DNA of 64,000 nt from positions 62,001 to 126,000 of the forward strand of contig CBHWDO010000003.1 of NCBI GenBank assembly GCA_966112615.1, read 5' to 3'. Each line of letters opens with the position of its first letter. Within the stretch, counting starts at the first letter, position 1. A program made the position numbers and the translations under genes. The notes beneath the pieces were generated by a model, which saw only the letters and a program-made list of their open reading frames with translations, was not told the DNA's origin and searched no databases. Origin of the DNA: Flavitalea sp966112615 (GTDB taxonomy: Bacteria > Bacteroidota > Bacteroidia > Chitinophagales > Chitinophagaceae). This document shows, one piece after another, positions 27,730-36,950 of the stretch.

Positions 27730-28366
27730 AGACGTTAAAAGATGATTTGTTCAATAATATTTTCCGAAGGTTTTCCCTGGCTTTCGACAGGTTTGATTTT
27801 GATGCACCTACGGAAATATTCAGTTTTTTAGAGATCTCCTCATGCGATAATCCTTCAATGACAAATAAATTAAATACAGTTCTATATGCCGGCGACAGGC
27901 TTCTGACGGCCATGATGATCTCTTTATAAGATAGAACATCCAGGCCGTTTTCGGAACGGTCGGAGATCTGTTCATTCTCAGCGGTGATCAAATGATGTCC
28001 GTTATGGGAAGACTGATGCTTGCGATAATGATCGATGCAGGTGTTAACGATGATGCGTTTAAACCAGCCTTTAAGCGCTACAATTGAATCAGGATGCCTG
28101 GTTTCATCGAATTGCTGGATGTTTTTGTACAGTTTGATAAATGCCTCATTCACAATTTCTTCCGACTCTTCATTTTTATTGGTGTACCTGTAACAGATCT
28201 TCAAAGCAAAACTCCGAAGGAGATAATACAATTCCTTCTGGGATGCACGATCATTCTCGCGGCATCCGTTGAGCAATGCAGATATTTTAGAGTTGTCCTC
28301 TTGCAAGAAAGTTACCCTTTTCAGGAAGTTACAAATATTTGTACGCGGATGATAACGTTGTTCCAT
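27713..28366 (-). CDS. RNA polymerase ECF sigma factor
   Basis: 217 residues with sigma region 2 (about 45-115, RYTNKNEESEEIVNEAFIKLYKN and GWFKRIIVNTCIDHYRKH) and region 4 (about 150-205, YRTVFNLFVIEGLSHEEISKKLNISVGASKSNLSKARENLRKIL split over the helix-turn-helix). The first 25 residues are less conserved, so a later start is possible. It belongs to a minus-strand operon with the carboxylase, rnhA and DUF4403 genes upstream, and the likely anti-sigma beta-barrel protein downstream. Stress or envelope sensing is plausible. Confidence 0.92.
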   Translation of the reverse strand: MEQRYHPRTNICNFLKRVTFLQEDNSKISALLNGCRENDRASQKELYYLLRSFALKICYRYTNKNEESEEIVNEAFIKLYKNIQQFDETRHPDSIVALKGWFKRIIVNTCIDHYRKHQSSHNGHHLITAENEQISDRSENGLDVLSYKEIIMAVRSLSPAYRTVFNLFVIEGLSHEEISKKLNISVGASKSNLSKARENLRKILLNKSSFNVYVSPF

Positions 28367-28381
28367 CCACTACGGTTGCCT

Positions 28382-29788
28382 TTACTGTAAAATACTTGCA
28401 GGAGGGTGGGCTACCAGCACAAGATTCCCTTTCACATGTACCTGGATCTGAAGACGTTTTGCAGTTGATAGAATCCCTACGATCTCCAGTTTTTCGAGCG
28501 ATCCCGTCGTCGACATCCATTCATTGACCTGCTGGTTAAGCCTGCCGGCAATCTTATCCTTATTCTTTTCGATAAGCGCGGCAAGGTCAAGCACCGACTG
28601 GTTCCGCAATTCCTTCATGATCTTTTTCCTGAAAAGCCCCTTAGCCATATTGACCAGCATATCACGTGAATCGAGGGAGAAATTGATATCCGGCATGGAT
28701 AAGACCTGGTTCGCAGAATCAAGCGTGGGAGTGCCGGATAAATGAAGTGTTCCGGATTTATATCCTGTAAAAGAAAGGTCTACTGAAATCTTTCCATCAT
28801 CGGTTCCGCCCAGGTTTACATTTTTGATCACGAATGTTTTTCCTTCAACAGTAAATGGTTTGTTCTGTAAACTGTCGTTCAATAATTTATTAAAGGAAGA
28901 ATAATCATACACTGCGTCCAGGTAAGTATCGATGATACCGGGTGCATTTGTTGTATAAAGAGTCGGAAGTATATTCTTCGATACCAGTGAAATACTATCG
29001 GATGAGAATACAGGCTTGCCGGTAAATCCTACTGCAAAATTCAAAGTGTCTTTTGCATAGTTGAATGTGCCTACCTGCAGCTTTGTTGGGTTGATATTAA
29101 GATAGCCGTAATCCGCTACCGGCAATACTTTCGAGCCTTTTCTCCAATCCAGTAGCATGGCATTGTTATTCAACTCGTAAACAAACTTATCGAAAGCTGA
29201 ACCATAAGATTCGATTGAACTTCGGATGCTGTCCATGATCTGCTGGGTGATGTCCTGTTTCATCAGGGTCACTTCACATTTATCCAAAGGTTTAATAGCG
29301 CCCAATTTGGTTGTAGTGCGGATCTGGTGATTCGCAAGAAATTGTAATTGGGAAGTAATGTTCAGGTCAACTTTTCGAAGTGGTTCTCCATTGAATCCGC
29401 AACTTCCTGTGACCCATGGACCAACCTGTTTATCGAATGTGCAAAGGGTTTTACTTCCTGCAATCTGGTAGTATCCACGAAAGCCAATATTAACCTGGTT
29501 GTTTACGACTGAGAATGAAAATGGTGATCGAATGAAACGGTATTTATATCTGAAGTCGCAAGATGATTGAAAAAAATCCGGCCATTTATCCGAAGTGAAT
29601 TCTTTTGCTGTCGAAGAATCCATGTACTGAAGTAAAGGCTTCATATACACTTTCACCGGGATGATCAGTCTTGATTCCGGTAATGCCGGTAAACTGCGTA
29701 TAGCTGTAGGCGTTAGTACGGTAGTTTTTTTGCTACTGCTGCACGATGCCAGGCTGATCAAAATAAATACTGCGAGGATTGTTCTCAT
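28382..29788 (-). CDS. DUF4403 lipoprotein
   Basis: 468 residues with lipobox LISLASC (acylated Cys at about residue 16). The rest matches the DUF4403 plan: a tandem of lipid-transfer-like tubular beta domains with short WRKGSKVLPVADYGYLNI and LDWR-type blocks. Members are exported lipoproteins of unknown function. It lies three bases after rnhA and fifteen before the sigma gene, so all are probably on one transcript. Confidence 0.8.
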   Translation of the reverse strand: MRTILAVFILISLASCSSSKKTTVLTPTAIRSLPALPESRLIIPVKVYMKPLLQYMDSSTAKEFTSDKWPDFFQSSCDFRYKYRFIRSPFSFSVVNNQVNIGFRGYYQIAGSKTLCTFDKQVGPWVTGSCGFNGEPLRKVDLNITSQLQFLANHQIRTTTKLGAIKPLDKCEVTLMKQDITQQIMDSIRSSIESYGSAFDKFVYELNNNAMLLDWRKGSKVLPVADYGYLNINPTKLQVGTFNYAKDTLNFAVGFTGKPVFSSDSISLVSKNILPTLYTTNAPGIIDTYLDAVYDYSSFNKLLNDSLQNKPFTVEGKTFVIKNVNLGGTDDGKISVDLSFTGYKSGTLHLSGTPTLDSANQVLSMPDINFSLDSRDMLVNMAKGLFRKKIMKELRNQSVLDLAALIEKNKDKIAGRLNQQVNEWMSTTGSLEKLEIVGILSTAKRLQIQVHVKGNLVLVAHPPASILQ

Positions 29789-29791
29789 TGG

Positions 29792-30268
29792 TTATGCTTC
29801 TGCTTGTTCGAATCCGTGATCGATGTGTAAATGTTTTCCATCAGCAGCAGTCGTGGCCAATACATCACAACGATTGTTATATGGATTGTCGGCATGGCCT
29901 TTAACCCATTTGAATTTGATGTTGTGTTTTTGTTGAAGTTCAGCAAATCGGAGCCAAAGGTCTTTATTTTTTTTACCTCCTGCAAAGTTGGTTTTGATCC
30001 ATTTTTTCAACCATCCAAGTTCAACGGCTTTTACGACGTATTGGCTGTCCGAAAAAATAGTGATCTCCAGTCCATCGTTCTTTAAGGCTTCCAGTGCGGC
30101 GATGACGGCCATCAGTTCCATCCGGTTGTTGGTCGTTTTCCGGAATCCTGCAGATATTTCTTTTTTAACTGTTCCCCATTGCAGTATCGCTCCATAGCCA
30201 CCTGGTCCGGGGTTTCCCCTTGATGATCCGTCGGTATAGATGATCAGTTCTTTTTTCTGTGTCGTCAT
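29792..30268 (-). CDS. rnhA: Ribonuclease HI
   Basis: 158 residues. The four acidic catalytic residues are in YTDGSSRGNPG, NRMELMA, FSDSQYVV and RCDVLA, and VKGHADNPYNN carries the conserved His loop. It cleaves the RNA strand of RNA:DNA hybrids. It starts eight bases after the carboxylase gene. Confidence 0.95.
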   Translation of the reverse strand: MTTQKKELIIYTDGSSRGNPGPGGYGAILQWGTVKKEISAGFRKTTNNRMELMAVIAALEALKNDGLEITIFSDSQYVVKAVELGWLKKWIKTNFAGGKKNKDLWLRFAELQQKHNIKFKWVKGHADNPYNNRCDVLATTAADGKHLHIDHGFEQAEA

Positions 30269-30276
30269 TTTTCTTT

Positions 30277-31905
30277 TTAAACCTGGAACACTCCTGTTTT
30301 GAATGCCGGGATTTCAGCATTCTGATTGGCAGCATGAAGTGATTCCGATATGATCATTCTGGTTTTTGCAGGATCAATGATCTCGTCAACCCAAAGTCTT
30401 GCTGCTGCATAATAAGGAGAGGTCTGTTTTTCATACCTTCCCTTGATATTCTGAAGCAGTTCATTTTCTTCTTCGCTGCTGATCTCTTTGCCCTTTGATT
30501 TCATTGCCACCACCTGGATCTGCAGTAATGTTTTAGCAGCCTGTTCGCCACCCATCACTGCGATCTTTGCTGAAGGCCAGGCAAAGATAAACCTTGGATC
30601 GTAAGCCTTTCCGCACATCGCATAATTTCCTGCACCATATGAATTTCCTATGATGAAAGTGATCTTTGGAACAACTGAATTGGCAACTGCATTCACCAGT
30701 TTCGCACCGTCTTTGATGATACCGGAATGTTCACTTCTTGAACCCACCATAAACCCGGTAACATCCTGCAGGAATACAAGCGGGATTTTTTTCTGGTTGC
30801 AATTCATGATGAATCGTGCAGCTTTATCCGCACTGTCATTGTAGATCACGCCACCCATCTGCATTTCGCCCTTTGCACTCTTGATGATTCTGCGCTGGTT
30901 GGCAACAATTCCAACAGCCCAGCCATCAACTCTGGCATATCCACAGACGATCGTTTTTCCATAGTCTTTCTTGAATGGTTCAAAACTTCCTTCATCAACG
31001 ATGGTTTGAAGGATATCTTCCACCTCATAGGGCTTGCTTCCATCGAATGGAAAGATCCCATAAACATCTTCCCGTTTGCGGGCGGGCTCTTTAGCAGCTA
31101 TCCTGTTGAAACCTGCACTGGCTGGTGCTCCCAGCCGACTGATAATTTTTTTCACCTGGTCGAGGCAGGCTTCTTCCGTATCAAATTTATAATCTGCAAT
31201 TCCTGAGATTGAATTGTGTGTAGTGGCCCCTCCCAATGTTTCCTGGTCAATGTCTTCACCGATGGCAGCTTTTACCAGGTAAGGTCCTGCCAGGAAGATC
31301 GATCCATTTCCTTCTACCATCAGCGTTTCATCGCTCATGATGGGAAGATAGGCTCCACCTGCCACACAAGGTCCCATCACGGCAGCGATCTGTGTAATAC
31401 CCATTGCACTCATTTGTGCATTGTTGCGGAAGATGCGTCCAAAATGTTCTTTATCCGGAAAGATCTCATCCTGCAATGGAAGATAAACTCCGGCAGAATC
31501 CACCAGGTATACCACGGGAAGATGGTTTTCCATGGCGATCTCCTGCATGCGTAAATTCTTTTTACCTGTGATTGGGAACCAGGCACCTGCTTTCACAGTT
31601 TGGTCGTTGGCAATGATCATACATTGACGCCCCTGGATATATCCCAACCCTGCAACAGTTCCTGCAGCCGGGCAACCTCCATGTTCTTCATACATCTCAA
31701 AACCTGCAAGAGTTCCGAGTTCAATAAATGGTTTATTCGTATCGCATAAATATTCAATACGTTCCCTTGGTGTTAGTTTTTTCTTTTCGTGCTGCTTCTC
31801 GATAGCTTTTTTACCACCACCAAGTTTTATCTTTTCGATAGTTTGTCTTAGTCTTGACAAGGCAAGTTTCGTCTGATCCTCATTCCGATTAAAGTCAAGG
31901 TCCAT
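30277..31905 (-). CDS. Acyl-CoA carboxylase beta subunit, methylcrotonyl-CoA-type
   Basis: 542 residues, a carboxyltransferase of two crotonase-like halves. The oxyanion-forming segments (GPCVAGGAYLPIMSDE; GNSYGAGNYAMCGKAYDPRF) and VFLQDVTGFMVG are present. The pattern around IFLAGPYLVKAAIGEDI and FAWPSAKIAVMGGEQAA is closest to methylcrotonyl-CoA carboxylase beta (leucine degradation), though propionyl or geranyl-CoA specificity cannot be excluded. The biotin carboxylase alpha subunit is not in this window. It heads the operon with rnhA. Confidence 0.85.
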   Translation of the reverse strand: MDLDFNRNEDQTKLALSRLRQTIEKIKLGGGKKAIEKQHEKKKLTPRERIEYLCDTNKPFIELGTLAGFEMYEEHGGCPAAGTVAGLGYIQGRQCMIIANDQTVKAGAWFPITGKKNLRMQEIAMENHLPVVYLVDSAGVYLPLQDEIFPDKEHFGRIFRNNAQMSAMGITQIAAVMGPCVAGGAYLPIMSDETLMVEGNGSIFLAGPYLVKAAIGEDIDQETLGGATTHNSISGIADYKFDTEEACLDQVKKIISRLGAPASAGFNRIAAKEPARKREDVYGIFPFDGSKPYEVEDILQTIVDEGSFEPFKKDYGKTIVCGYARVDGWAVGIVANQRRIIKSAKGEMQMGGVIYNDSADKAARFIMNCNQKKIPLVFLQDVTGFMVGSRSEHSGIIKDGAKLVNAVANSVVPKITFIIGNSYGAGNYAMCGKAYDPRFIFAWPSAKIAVMGGEQAAKTLLQIQVVAMKSKGKEISSEEENELLQNIKGRYEKQTSPYYAAARLWVDEIIDPAKTRMIISESLHAANQNAEIPAFKTGVFQV

Positions 31906-31971
31906 ATATCGTTTTATTTGGGTCTAAAATAAGGGTTATTGATCTATATTGACTAACAGTTATTAGTTTTT

Positions 31972-33072
31972 ATGAGAAAGCATCTGGACCTGTTCATATT
32001 GATAGGAGTTATTGTGGCCATTAAGGTGTTCAGTTTATTTCCGCAGGCAGTGGAGCAATATTATTCGAATGGGATTTACCCGGTGATTGCGCGGGTACAG
32101 CGGATCTTATTGGGATGGATCCCTTTCAGTGTGGGGGACCTGTTATATGCAGGTGTGACTGTTTACCTGGTATGGAGTATTGTGACGGTAGCCTGGAACT
32201 GGCGTAAGCGGCCGATCTCCGCGGAAAGGATTTTGATCAGGTTGAAGAAGATCCTTCGCTTTGCCATGGTCGTTTATATATGGTTTAATATCAGTTGGGG
32301 ATTGAATTATAACCGGGTTGGGATAGCAGATCAATTGGGATTGAAAGTGGAAGAGATCAGTAAGGAAGATCTTACAGAGCTGGCTCAATACCTTGCTGAC
32401 TCATTGAATGTACTGGCTCCAAAAATTTATCCTGCATATAATAAGGTTGATAAGAAACGGGTTTTGTTCAATGGTGCTGTGGAAGCATATCATAATCTTG
32501 AAAAGAGAGATAAGGACTTCGGTTATGCATCACCGTCAGTAAAGCCATCATTGTACAGTTACCTCGGAAACTATATGGGTTTTACAGGATACTACAATCC
32601 ATTCACGGGTGAGGCGCAGGTGAATACTACGGTTCCGAATTTTATCAGGCCATTTACTACCTGTCATGAGATCGGTCATTCACTTGGTTATGCGAAAGAG
32701 TATGAAGCGAATTTGTCGGCATTTTTAAGTGCATCAGTTTCCGATGATCCTGTATTCCGGTACAGTGTGTATTTCGAAATGTATGCTTATACAAGGCCAT
32801 ACCTGTATATGGAGGATTCGATGGCTTTAAAAAGAATAGACAGTACCATACATCCGCAGGTGAAGAAAGATTATAAAGAGATGAGAGAATTCTTTGCGCA
32901 ATTCAAAACCCCGGTGGAAGCAATGATTGACCTGTTCTATTCAAATTATTTAAAGATGAATGAGCAGCCGATGGGAAGAAGGAGTTATAATGAGGTGGTG
33001 TATTTGCTAGTGGCGTGGAGGAAATCCAGGCTGACCAACCCTGGAAGGGTTGGGCTGAATGTACCCGGCTGA
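31972..33072 (+). CDS. DUF3810 membrane protein with HExxH metalloprotease-like motif
   Basis: 366 residues. The N-terminal third has two or three transmembrane helices (LFILIGVIVAIKVFSLF; SVGDLLYAGVTVYLVWSIV; a third near residue 100). The soluble part contains TTCHEIGHSLGYAKEYEANL, a zinc HExxH plus downstream Glu. Membrane peptidase activity is an inference. The last codons (RLTNPGRVGLNVPG) lie in a repeat element, so the C-terminal tail looks repeat-derived. Confidence 0.78.
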   Translation: MRKHLDLFILIGVIVAIKVFSLFPQAVEQYYSNGIYPVIARVQRILLGWIPFSVGDLLYAGVTVYLVWSIVTVAWNWRKRPISAERILIRLKKILRFAMVVYIWFNISWGLNYNRVGIADQLGLKVEEISKEDLTELAQYLADSLNVLAPKIYPAYNKVDKKRVLFNGAVEAYHNLEKRDKDFGYASPSVKPSLYSYLGNYMGFTGYYNPFTGEAQVNTTVPNFIRPFTTCHEIGHSLGYAKEYEANLSAFLSASVSDDPVFRYSVYFEMYAYTRPYLYMEDSMALKRIDSTIHPQVKKDYKEMREFFAQFKTPVEAMIDLFYSNYLKMNEQPMGRRSYNEVVYLLVAWRKSRLTNPGRVGLNVPG

Positions 33073-33202
33073 ACAAACAGCGAAGCTGTTTGGGCTGAAG
33101 GGAATCCGTTCAGCCTGCATAGGAGGCTGATTCCGTTCAGCCTGCCATTCGGCAGTCAGCCCGGTCCGTTCAGCCCAGCTCCTTCGAAGCTGGTCAGCCC
33201 GG
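33028..33202. repeat. Complex palindromic repeat with about ten GGCTGA/TCAGCC units
   Basis: The words GGCTGA (plus-strand positions near 33029, 33054, 33067, 33094, 33125) and TCAGCC (near 33110, 33137, 33155, 33169, 33194) alternate with small hairpins such as CCAACCC/GGGTTGG (33036-33054) and CAAACAGC/GCTGTTTG. The element lies between the convergent DUF3810 and receptor genes and runs into the 3' end of the first. It shares its core word with the element at 5561-5642. Confidence 0.8.
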
Positions 33203-33203
33203 G

Positions 33204-35594
33204 TTACTCCGGCATTCCTACCTTCATCATATCATTCGATTCTTCTTTCTTCCTGATACCAAAATTATAACGGAGGTTCATTCCAAAACGGCGGGTATCT
33301 GAATAACGCAGACCATTAGCTGCAATGCTGCCCTGGTTCAGTACAAAAGCATATTTATTAGTACGGAAAATATCCTGCACATTGATCGTAATGGTAAGTT
33401 TTTTATTTAGAAACTGTCGATTGATGTTCGCATTTAATGAACCAAAATTTCCTAATTCATAGAATTGCATTTGTCCTTTCAGTCTTAAAAATCCATTGAT
33501 CGAAATAGTTGATCGCTTATCGATCTTGAAAGTCTGGTAGGTGAAGAAACTCCAGGAGCCTCGTTTGAACGACAAAGGTTTATTTTCATACAAACCTTCA
33601 TACATATTGCGGTTATGTTGTGCACCTATCACAAAGAAATATCTTTTACAGGGAGGGATCACTGCAGTACCCCTAAAGTATAATTCCTTATTCGTACCAA
33701 GATTATCGTAAGTGCGATAGGCAAGTTGTTGTGATGTATCAGACTGGTATACTACCTGTGTGAAAATATCTTTGGTGTCGTTGTATCCTAATGCAATGAT
33801 CGGCCAGTCTTCCACGCTGATATTCGCTTCATAGTTTTTGGTGAACTGCGGTTTTAAGGATGGATTCCCCGCTTCATACAGAAACTGATCAATGTATCGT
33901 GGAAACGGATTCAATTGTTCGTATTGCGGCCTGCTAATGGTTCTTCTATACACGAGGTACGACCTGATCGGATAACCTGCGATTTTCATGATCTCCTTAC
34001 TCAAATAAACATAAGGGAACAGGTCGGTTCGATGGACAGTAAATGAAGTATCAAAAGGGATTTTCTGAACCCCATTCATATTGGTATTCTCCAGTCTTGA
34101 TCCGGCCTTGATGATAAAATCTCCAAAGGTTTTTGAAGCCTGGAAATATGCGGCATGAATTCCTTCTTTATAAGTGTACCTATTGGTTCTTGAGTTATCG
34201 GCAATATTTTCATTGCCCTTGATGGAAAAATATTTTGCATCACTGTTGAAGGCAGTGATGGATGTTTTCAATCCTGTTTCAATAGTCAGTTTGTTTGCAA
34301 GTTTTAACCTCAGGTCAGTTTGTGCAGTGATGAAATGTCTTGCACTAGCAATATCTCCAAACCCTTTATTGCCTTGCGTTCCGGAGGAAGTGTTGATGGT
34401 TCCGAAATTTTGATCAAGGTTATTGGAAGAATAATTGTAAGAAAGGTCACTGCTCCATTCTGATCCTGTTGAATCGATCTTGTATTTGGCCGATCCACCC
34501 TGGCTGATGAAAATATTTTTTCCATCATTGTTTACATTGTTAAGGTAGTTGCGCAGAGTGTTTCCACTACTCAGCACTTTGATCATGTTATTGTTGTCAG
34601 AATAATTACGATTGAGATTGTAGCTGATCCGGCCATCATATTGCAGGTCCCATTTCTTTTTTTGCCATCCCATTCCAAAACCTGTATAAATATTTTTGCC
34701 TGGATATACGGTAGTAGCTTCCTGTGCGAGCGCGGAATCCGGGGCAAAGATCCTTTGAGATTCGGTGGTTTCATAAGAGCTCCTGTTGGATGCCTGCACA
34801 TTGATATAACTGGTCTTTCCTTCGTTGTTATTATTATTAAGATTGAAACCAATGAACTGGTTGCCAAATCTTCCCTGGTTGAAACCTGCATTGATACTGC
34901 CTGTCAGGCCAAGTTTTACACCCTTCTTCAAAACCAGTTTCACAATTCCGCCAACGCCGCTTGAATCCAAATTTTCAGAGAGAGTTCTAAGGATCTCCAT
35001 GCGTTGAATAGCGTTTGGTGGAAGACTTTTCAGTAAGGAAGCAAGATCCTGTGCACTCATGCGTGTTTCTCTTCCATTGATGTAAACCTGTGCGGGAGTG
35101 GTGCTATTGAGGTAAACATTTCCATCCTGGTCAACGAAGATGCCGGGAGTCTTTTCCAGGATCTCATAAGCGTTGGTGGAGGTTTCTGCAAGTGGTTCCG
35201 GATCAACGATGGTTTTATCGTCTTCCTGTTTCATCAATGGTTTCCGCGCAACCACTACTACGTCTTTTAATGTGGTGGATCTTTCTGAAATAATAAAATT
35301 AAATTGATATTGTTTTGCTGAAATCTGGATGGATTTATTCAAGTCGGCATAGTTAACAGAGGAGATGTTAAGCTTGTACAAGCCCTCTTTCAACTTCGTA
35401 TATGCAATACCGTTAGTATCACTGATGGAAGACGTTTTCTTCGTTGTATCTGAATTGGAAATGATCAGTATGGTTGCAGAAGAAACCGGTTCATTTTTAG
35501 TGTTGTTAATTTTGATGGTGACCGGGATTTCCTGCGCAAAAGATATCAGCCCACAAAAAAGTAGGACAAGGAAAAAGGGGAGGAGCTTGAACAT
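33204..35594 (-). CDS. Outer-membrane receptor of the TonB-dependent / OMP_b-brl_3 type
   Basis: 796 residues: signal peptide (MFKLLPFFLVLLFCGLISFAQ), a carboxypeptidase-regulatory-like domain (about 24-105), a plug (YEILEKTPGIFVDQDGNVYLN, then VYINGR and SGVGGIVKLVLKKG), and a long beta-barrel ending in FGMNLRYNFGIRKKE. This is the group of TonB-receptor-like proteins without SusD partner. Ligand unknown. No recognisable regulator or partner is adjacent. Confidence 0.88.
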   Translation of the reverse strand: MFKLLPFFLVLLFCGLISFAQEIPVTIKINNTKNEPVSSATILIISNSDTTKKTSSISDTNGIAYTKLKEGLYKLNISSVNYADLNKSIQISAKQYQFNFIISERSTTLKDVVVVARKPLMKQEDDKTIVDPEPLAETSTNAYEILEKTPGIFVDQDGNVYLNSTTPAQVYINGRETRMSAQDLASLLKSLPPNAIQRMEILRTLSENLDSSGVGGIVKLVLKKGVKLGLTGSINAGFNQGRFGNQFIGFNLNNNNNEGKTSYINVQASNRSSYETTESQRIFAPDSALAQEATTVYPGKNIYTGFGMGWQKKKWDLQYDGRISYNLNRNYSDNNNMIKVLSSGNTLRNYLNNVNNDGKNIFISQGGSAKYKIDSTGSEWSSDLSYNYSSNNLDQNFGTINTSSGTQGNKGFGDIASARHFITAQTDLRLKLANKLTIETGLKTSITAFNSDAKYFSIKGNENIADNSRTNRYTYKEGIHAAYFQASKTFGDFIIKAGSRLENTNMNGVQKIPFDTSFTVHRTDLFPYVYLSKEIMKIAGYPIRSYLVYRRTISRPQYEQLNPFPRYIDQFLYEAGNPSLKPQFTKNYEANISVEDWPIIALGYNDTKDIFTQVVYQSDTSQQLAYRTYDNLGTNKELYFRGTAVIPPCKRYFFVIGAQHNRNMYEGLYENKPLSFKRGSWSFFTYQTFKIDKRSTISINGFLRLKGQMQFYELGNFGSLNANINRQFLNKKLTITINVQDIFRTNKYAFVLNQGSIAANGLRYSDTRRFGMNLRYNFGIRKKEESNDMMKVGMPE

Positions 35595-35611
35595 GGGGGC
35601 GAAGATACATC

Positions 35612-35690
35612 GTTAGGAGTTAGGAGTTGGGAGTTAGAAGGGGAAACCTCCAACTACTAACTCCCAACTCCTAACTCCTAACTCCTAAAC
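35612..35690. repeat. 26-bp perfect inverted repeat made of GGAGTTA tandem units
   Basis: The left arm (35612-35637) is a run of GTTAGGA/GGAGTTG units; the right arm (35657-35682) is its exact complement with a 19-base loop between. A further unit runs on to 35690, where the dcd stop codon begins. It lies between dcd and the start of the receptor gene, both on the minus strand. It would form a very stable hairpin in RNA. Confidence 0.85.
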
Positions 35691-36226
35691 TAGAACTTAT
35701 TCTTCCACATCATACTCTCCACTGGCCTGTTCGGCTGGCCACTGTATTTTGCATTCGACTTTTGATTGTATTTCACTTCGATCTCACCATCTACCGGGAA
35801 GTAGATCAGCTGGCCGATCGGCATTCCTTTGTACACACGTACCGGCTGCTTCACCGAGATCTCGAGGGTCCAGTTTCCGCAGAATCCCACATCACCCTTT
35901 CCCGCAGTGGCATGAATATCGATCCCCAGTCTTCCTGTGGATGATTTTCCTTCCAGGAAAGGTACATGAGCATGAGTCTCAGTGTACTCTTCTGTCACCC
36001 CCAAATAAAAAACATGAGGCTGCAGTACAAATCCCTCATCAGGGATCTCGAAATGTTCTATCTGGTTGTGCTTTTTTGCATCAAGCACTTCATCTTTATA
36101 TTTTGCCAGGACAGAGCCCAGGTGCACATCGTACGAGTTTGAACCAAGACATTCACGGCTATAGGGTTCAATTTTGATCGTTCCTTTCTCCATTTCCTCG
36201 AGGATACGCTTGTCGGACAGTATCAT
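35690..36226 (-). CDS. dcd: dCTP deaminase
   Basis: 178 residues from the ATG at 36226. It turns dCTP into dUTP for dTMP synthesis. The family motifs are seen: GSNSYDVHLG near the N-terminus, FLEGKSSTGRLGIDIHATA, and the catalytic-Glu stretch GFCGNWTLEISV. An open frame extends 315 bases further upstream to 36541, but the added residues resemble no dcd and lie opposite the phosphopantetheinyl transferase gene, so the later start is preferred and matches the family length. Confidence 0.93.
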   Translation of the reverse strand: MILSDKRILEEMEKGTIKIEPYSRECLGSNSYDVHLGSVLAKYKDEVLDAKKHNQIEHFEIPDEGFVLQPHVFYLGVTEEYTETHAHVPFLEGKSSTGRLGIDIHATAGKGDVGFCGNWTLEISVKQPVRVYKGMPIGQLIYFPVDGEIEVKYNQKSNAKYSGQPNRPVESMMWKNKF

Positions 36227-36298
36227 GAATTTTCCTGTTGATTTTGTTTTAGAACAAATAAGTCTTAAATCTGCAAAGTAATAGCTATACTTGTTGCC

Positions 36299-36937
36299 GT
36301 GGCGCTGTTTTATCAACATAATATCAACGAAGACGTAAAGCTGGGAACCTGGAGGATTGAAGAACCTGAAAGTTTTTTCCTGGAAAAAGTACCCGTAAAA
36401 CAGGATGTGTCGCATCCTTACAAGCGGCTTCAGCATCTTGCCGGCAGGTACCTGCTGCGCGAAATTTATCCTGATTTCCCGCTGGAAGAGATCCTGATCG
36501 CGGATACCAGGAAACCTTTTCTGGCCGACGAACAATATCATTTCTCCATATCACATTGTGGTTATTATGCAGCAGCCATTGCAAGTCCTGTTCACCGTGT
36601 AGGCGTGGATATTGAGCTGGTTACCCCAAGGATCGCCAATATCACGCGCAAATTCCTGAATCCTCAGGAACTTGAATTCCTGCATTCTTATGAATACATG
36701 CACCATATTTTCCTTGACCTCGCAACTATTTTATGGAGTGCGAAAGAAGCAGTATTCAAATGGTATGGGGCAGGAAAAGTGGATTTTCGTAATCATATGC
36801 AGTTGCAATTGCCTGTAATTTTTGAACCATCCGAATGGATGACACTTCCTTTTCTTTTTAGAAAAGAAGAAGAGAAGGCTCTGACAGTACACGCAAGATT
36901 ATTTGAAGGCCATTCACTGGCTTACGTGGTGAGTTAA
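36299..36937 (+). CDS. 4'-phosphopantetheinyl transferase superfamily protein
   Basis: 212 residues from a GTG at 36299; no in-frame ATG is suitably placed. The N-terminus (ALFYQHNINEDVKLG) fits the usual Bacteroidota form. The Mg2+ and CoA motifs are VGVDIELV and LWSAKEAVFKWYG, with FSISHCGYYAAAI before them. The enzyme loads phosphopantetheine onto carrier proteins; Sfp-type length suggests a broad or specific carrier. It is divergent from dcd and precedes sbcD by 13 bases. Confidence 0.9.
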   Translation: MALFYQHNINEDVKLGTWRIEEPESFFLEKVPVKQDVSHPYKRLQHLAGRYLLREIYPDFPLEEILIADTRKPFLADEQYHFSISHCGYYAAAIASPVHRVGVDIELVTPRIANITRKFLNPQELEFLHSYEYMHHIFLDLATILWSAKEAVFKWYGAGKVDFRNHMQLQLPVIFEPSEWMTLPFLFRKEEEKALTVHARLFEGHSLAYVVS

Positions 36938-36950
36938 TTAAATTGAAATC

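Noticed and set aside
30277..31905. Propionyl-CoA carboxylase beta subunit
   Set aside because: The segments around IFLAGPYLVKAAIGEDI and GNYAMCGKAYDPRF look more like the methylcrotonyl-CoA enzyme, though this cannot be proven without an alignment.
35612..35690. Short CRISPR-like array
   Set aside because: The units are contiguous seven-base repeats in two inverted arms; there are no spacers and no cas genes.
35690..36541. dCTP deaminase with a 105-residue N-terminal extension
   Set aside because: The extension has no family resemblance, lies opposite the phosphopantetheinyl transferase gene, and the ATG at 36226 gives the normal dcd length.
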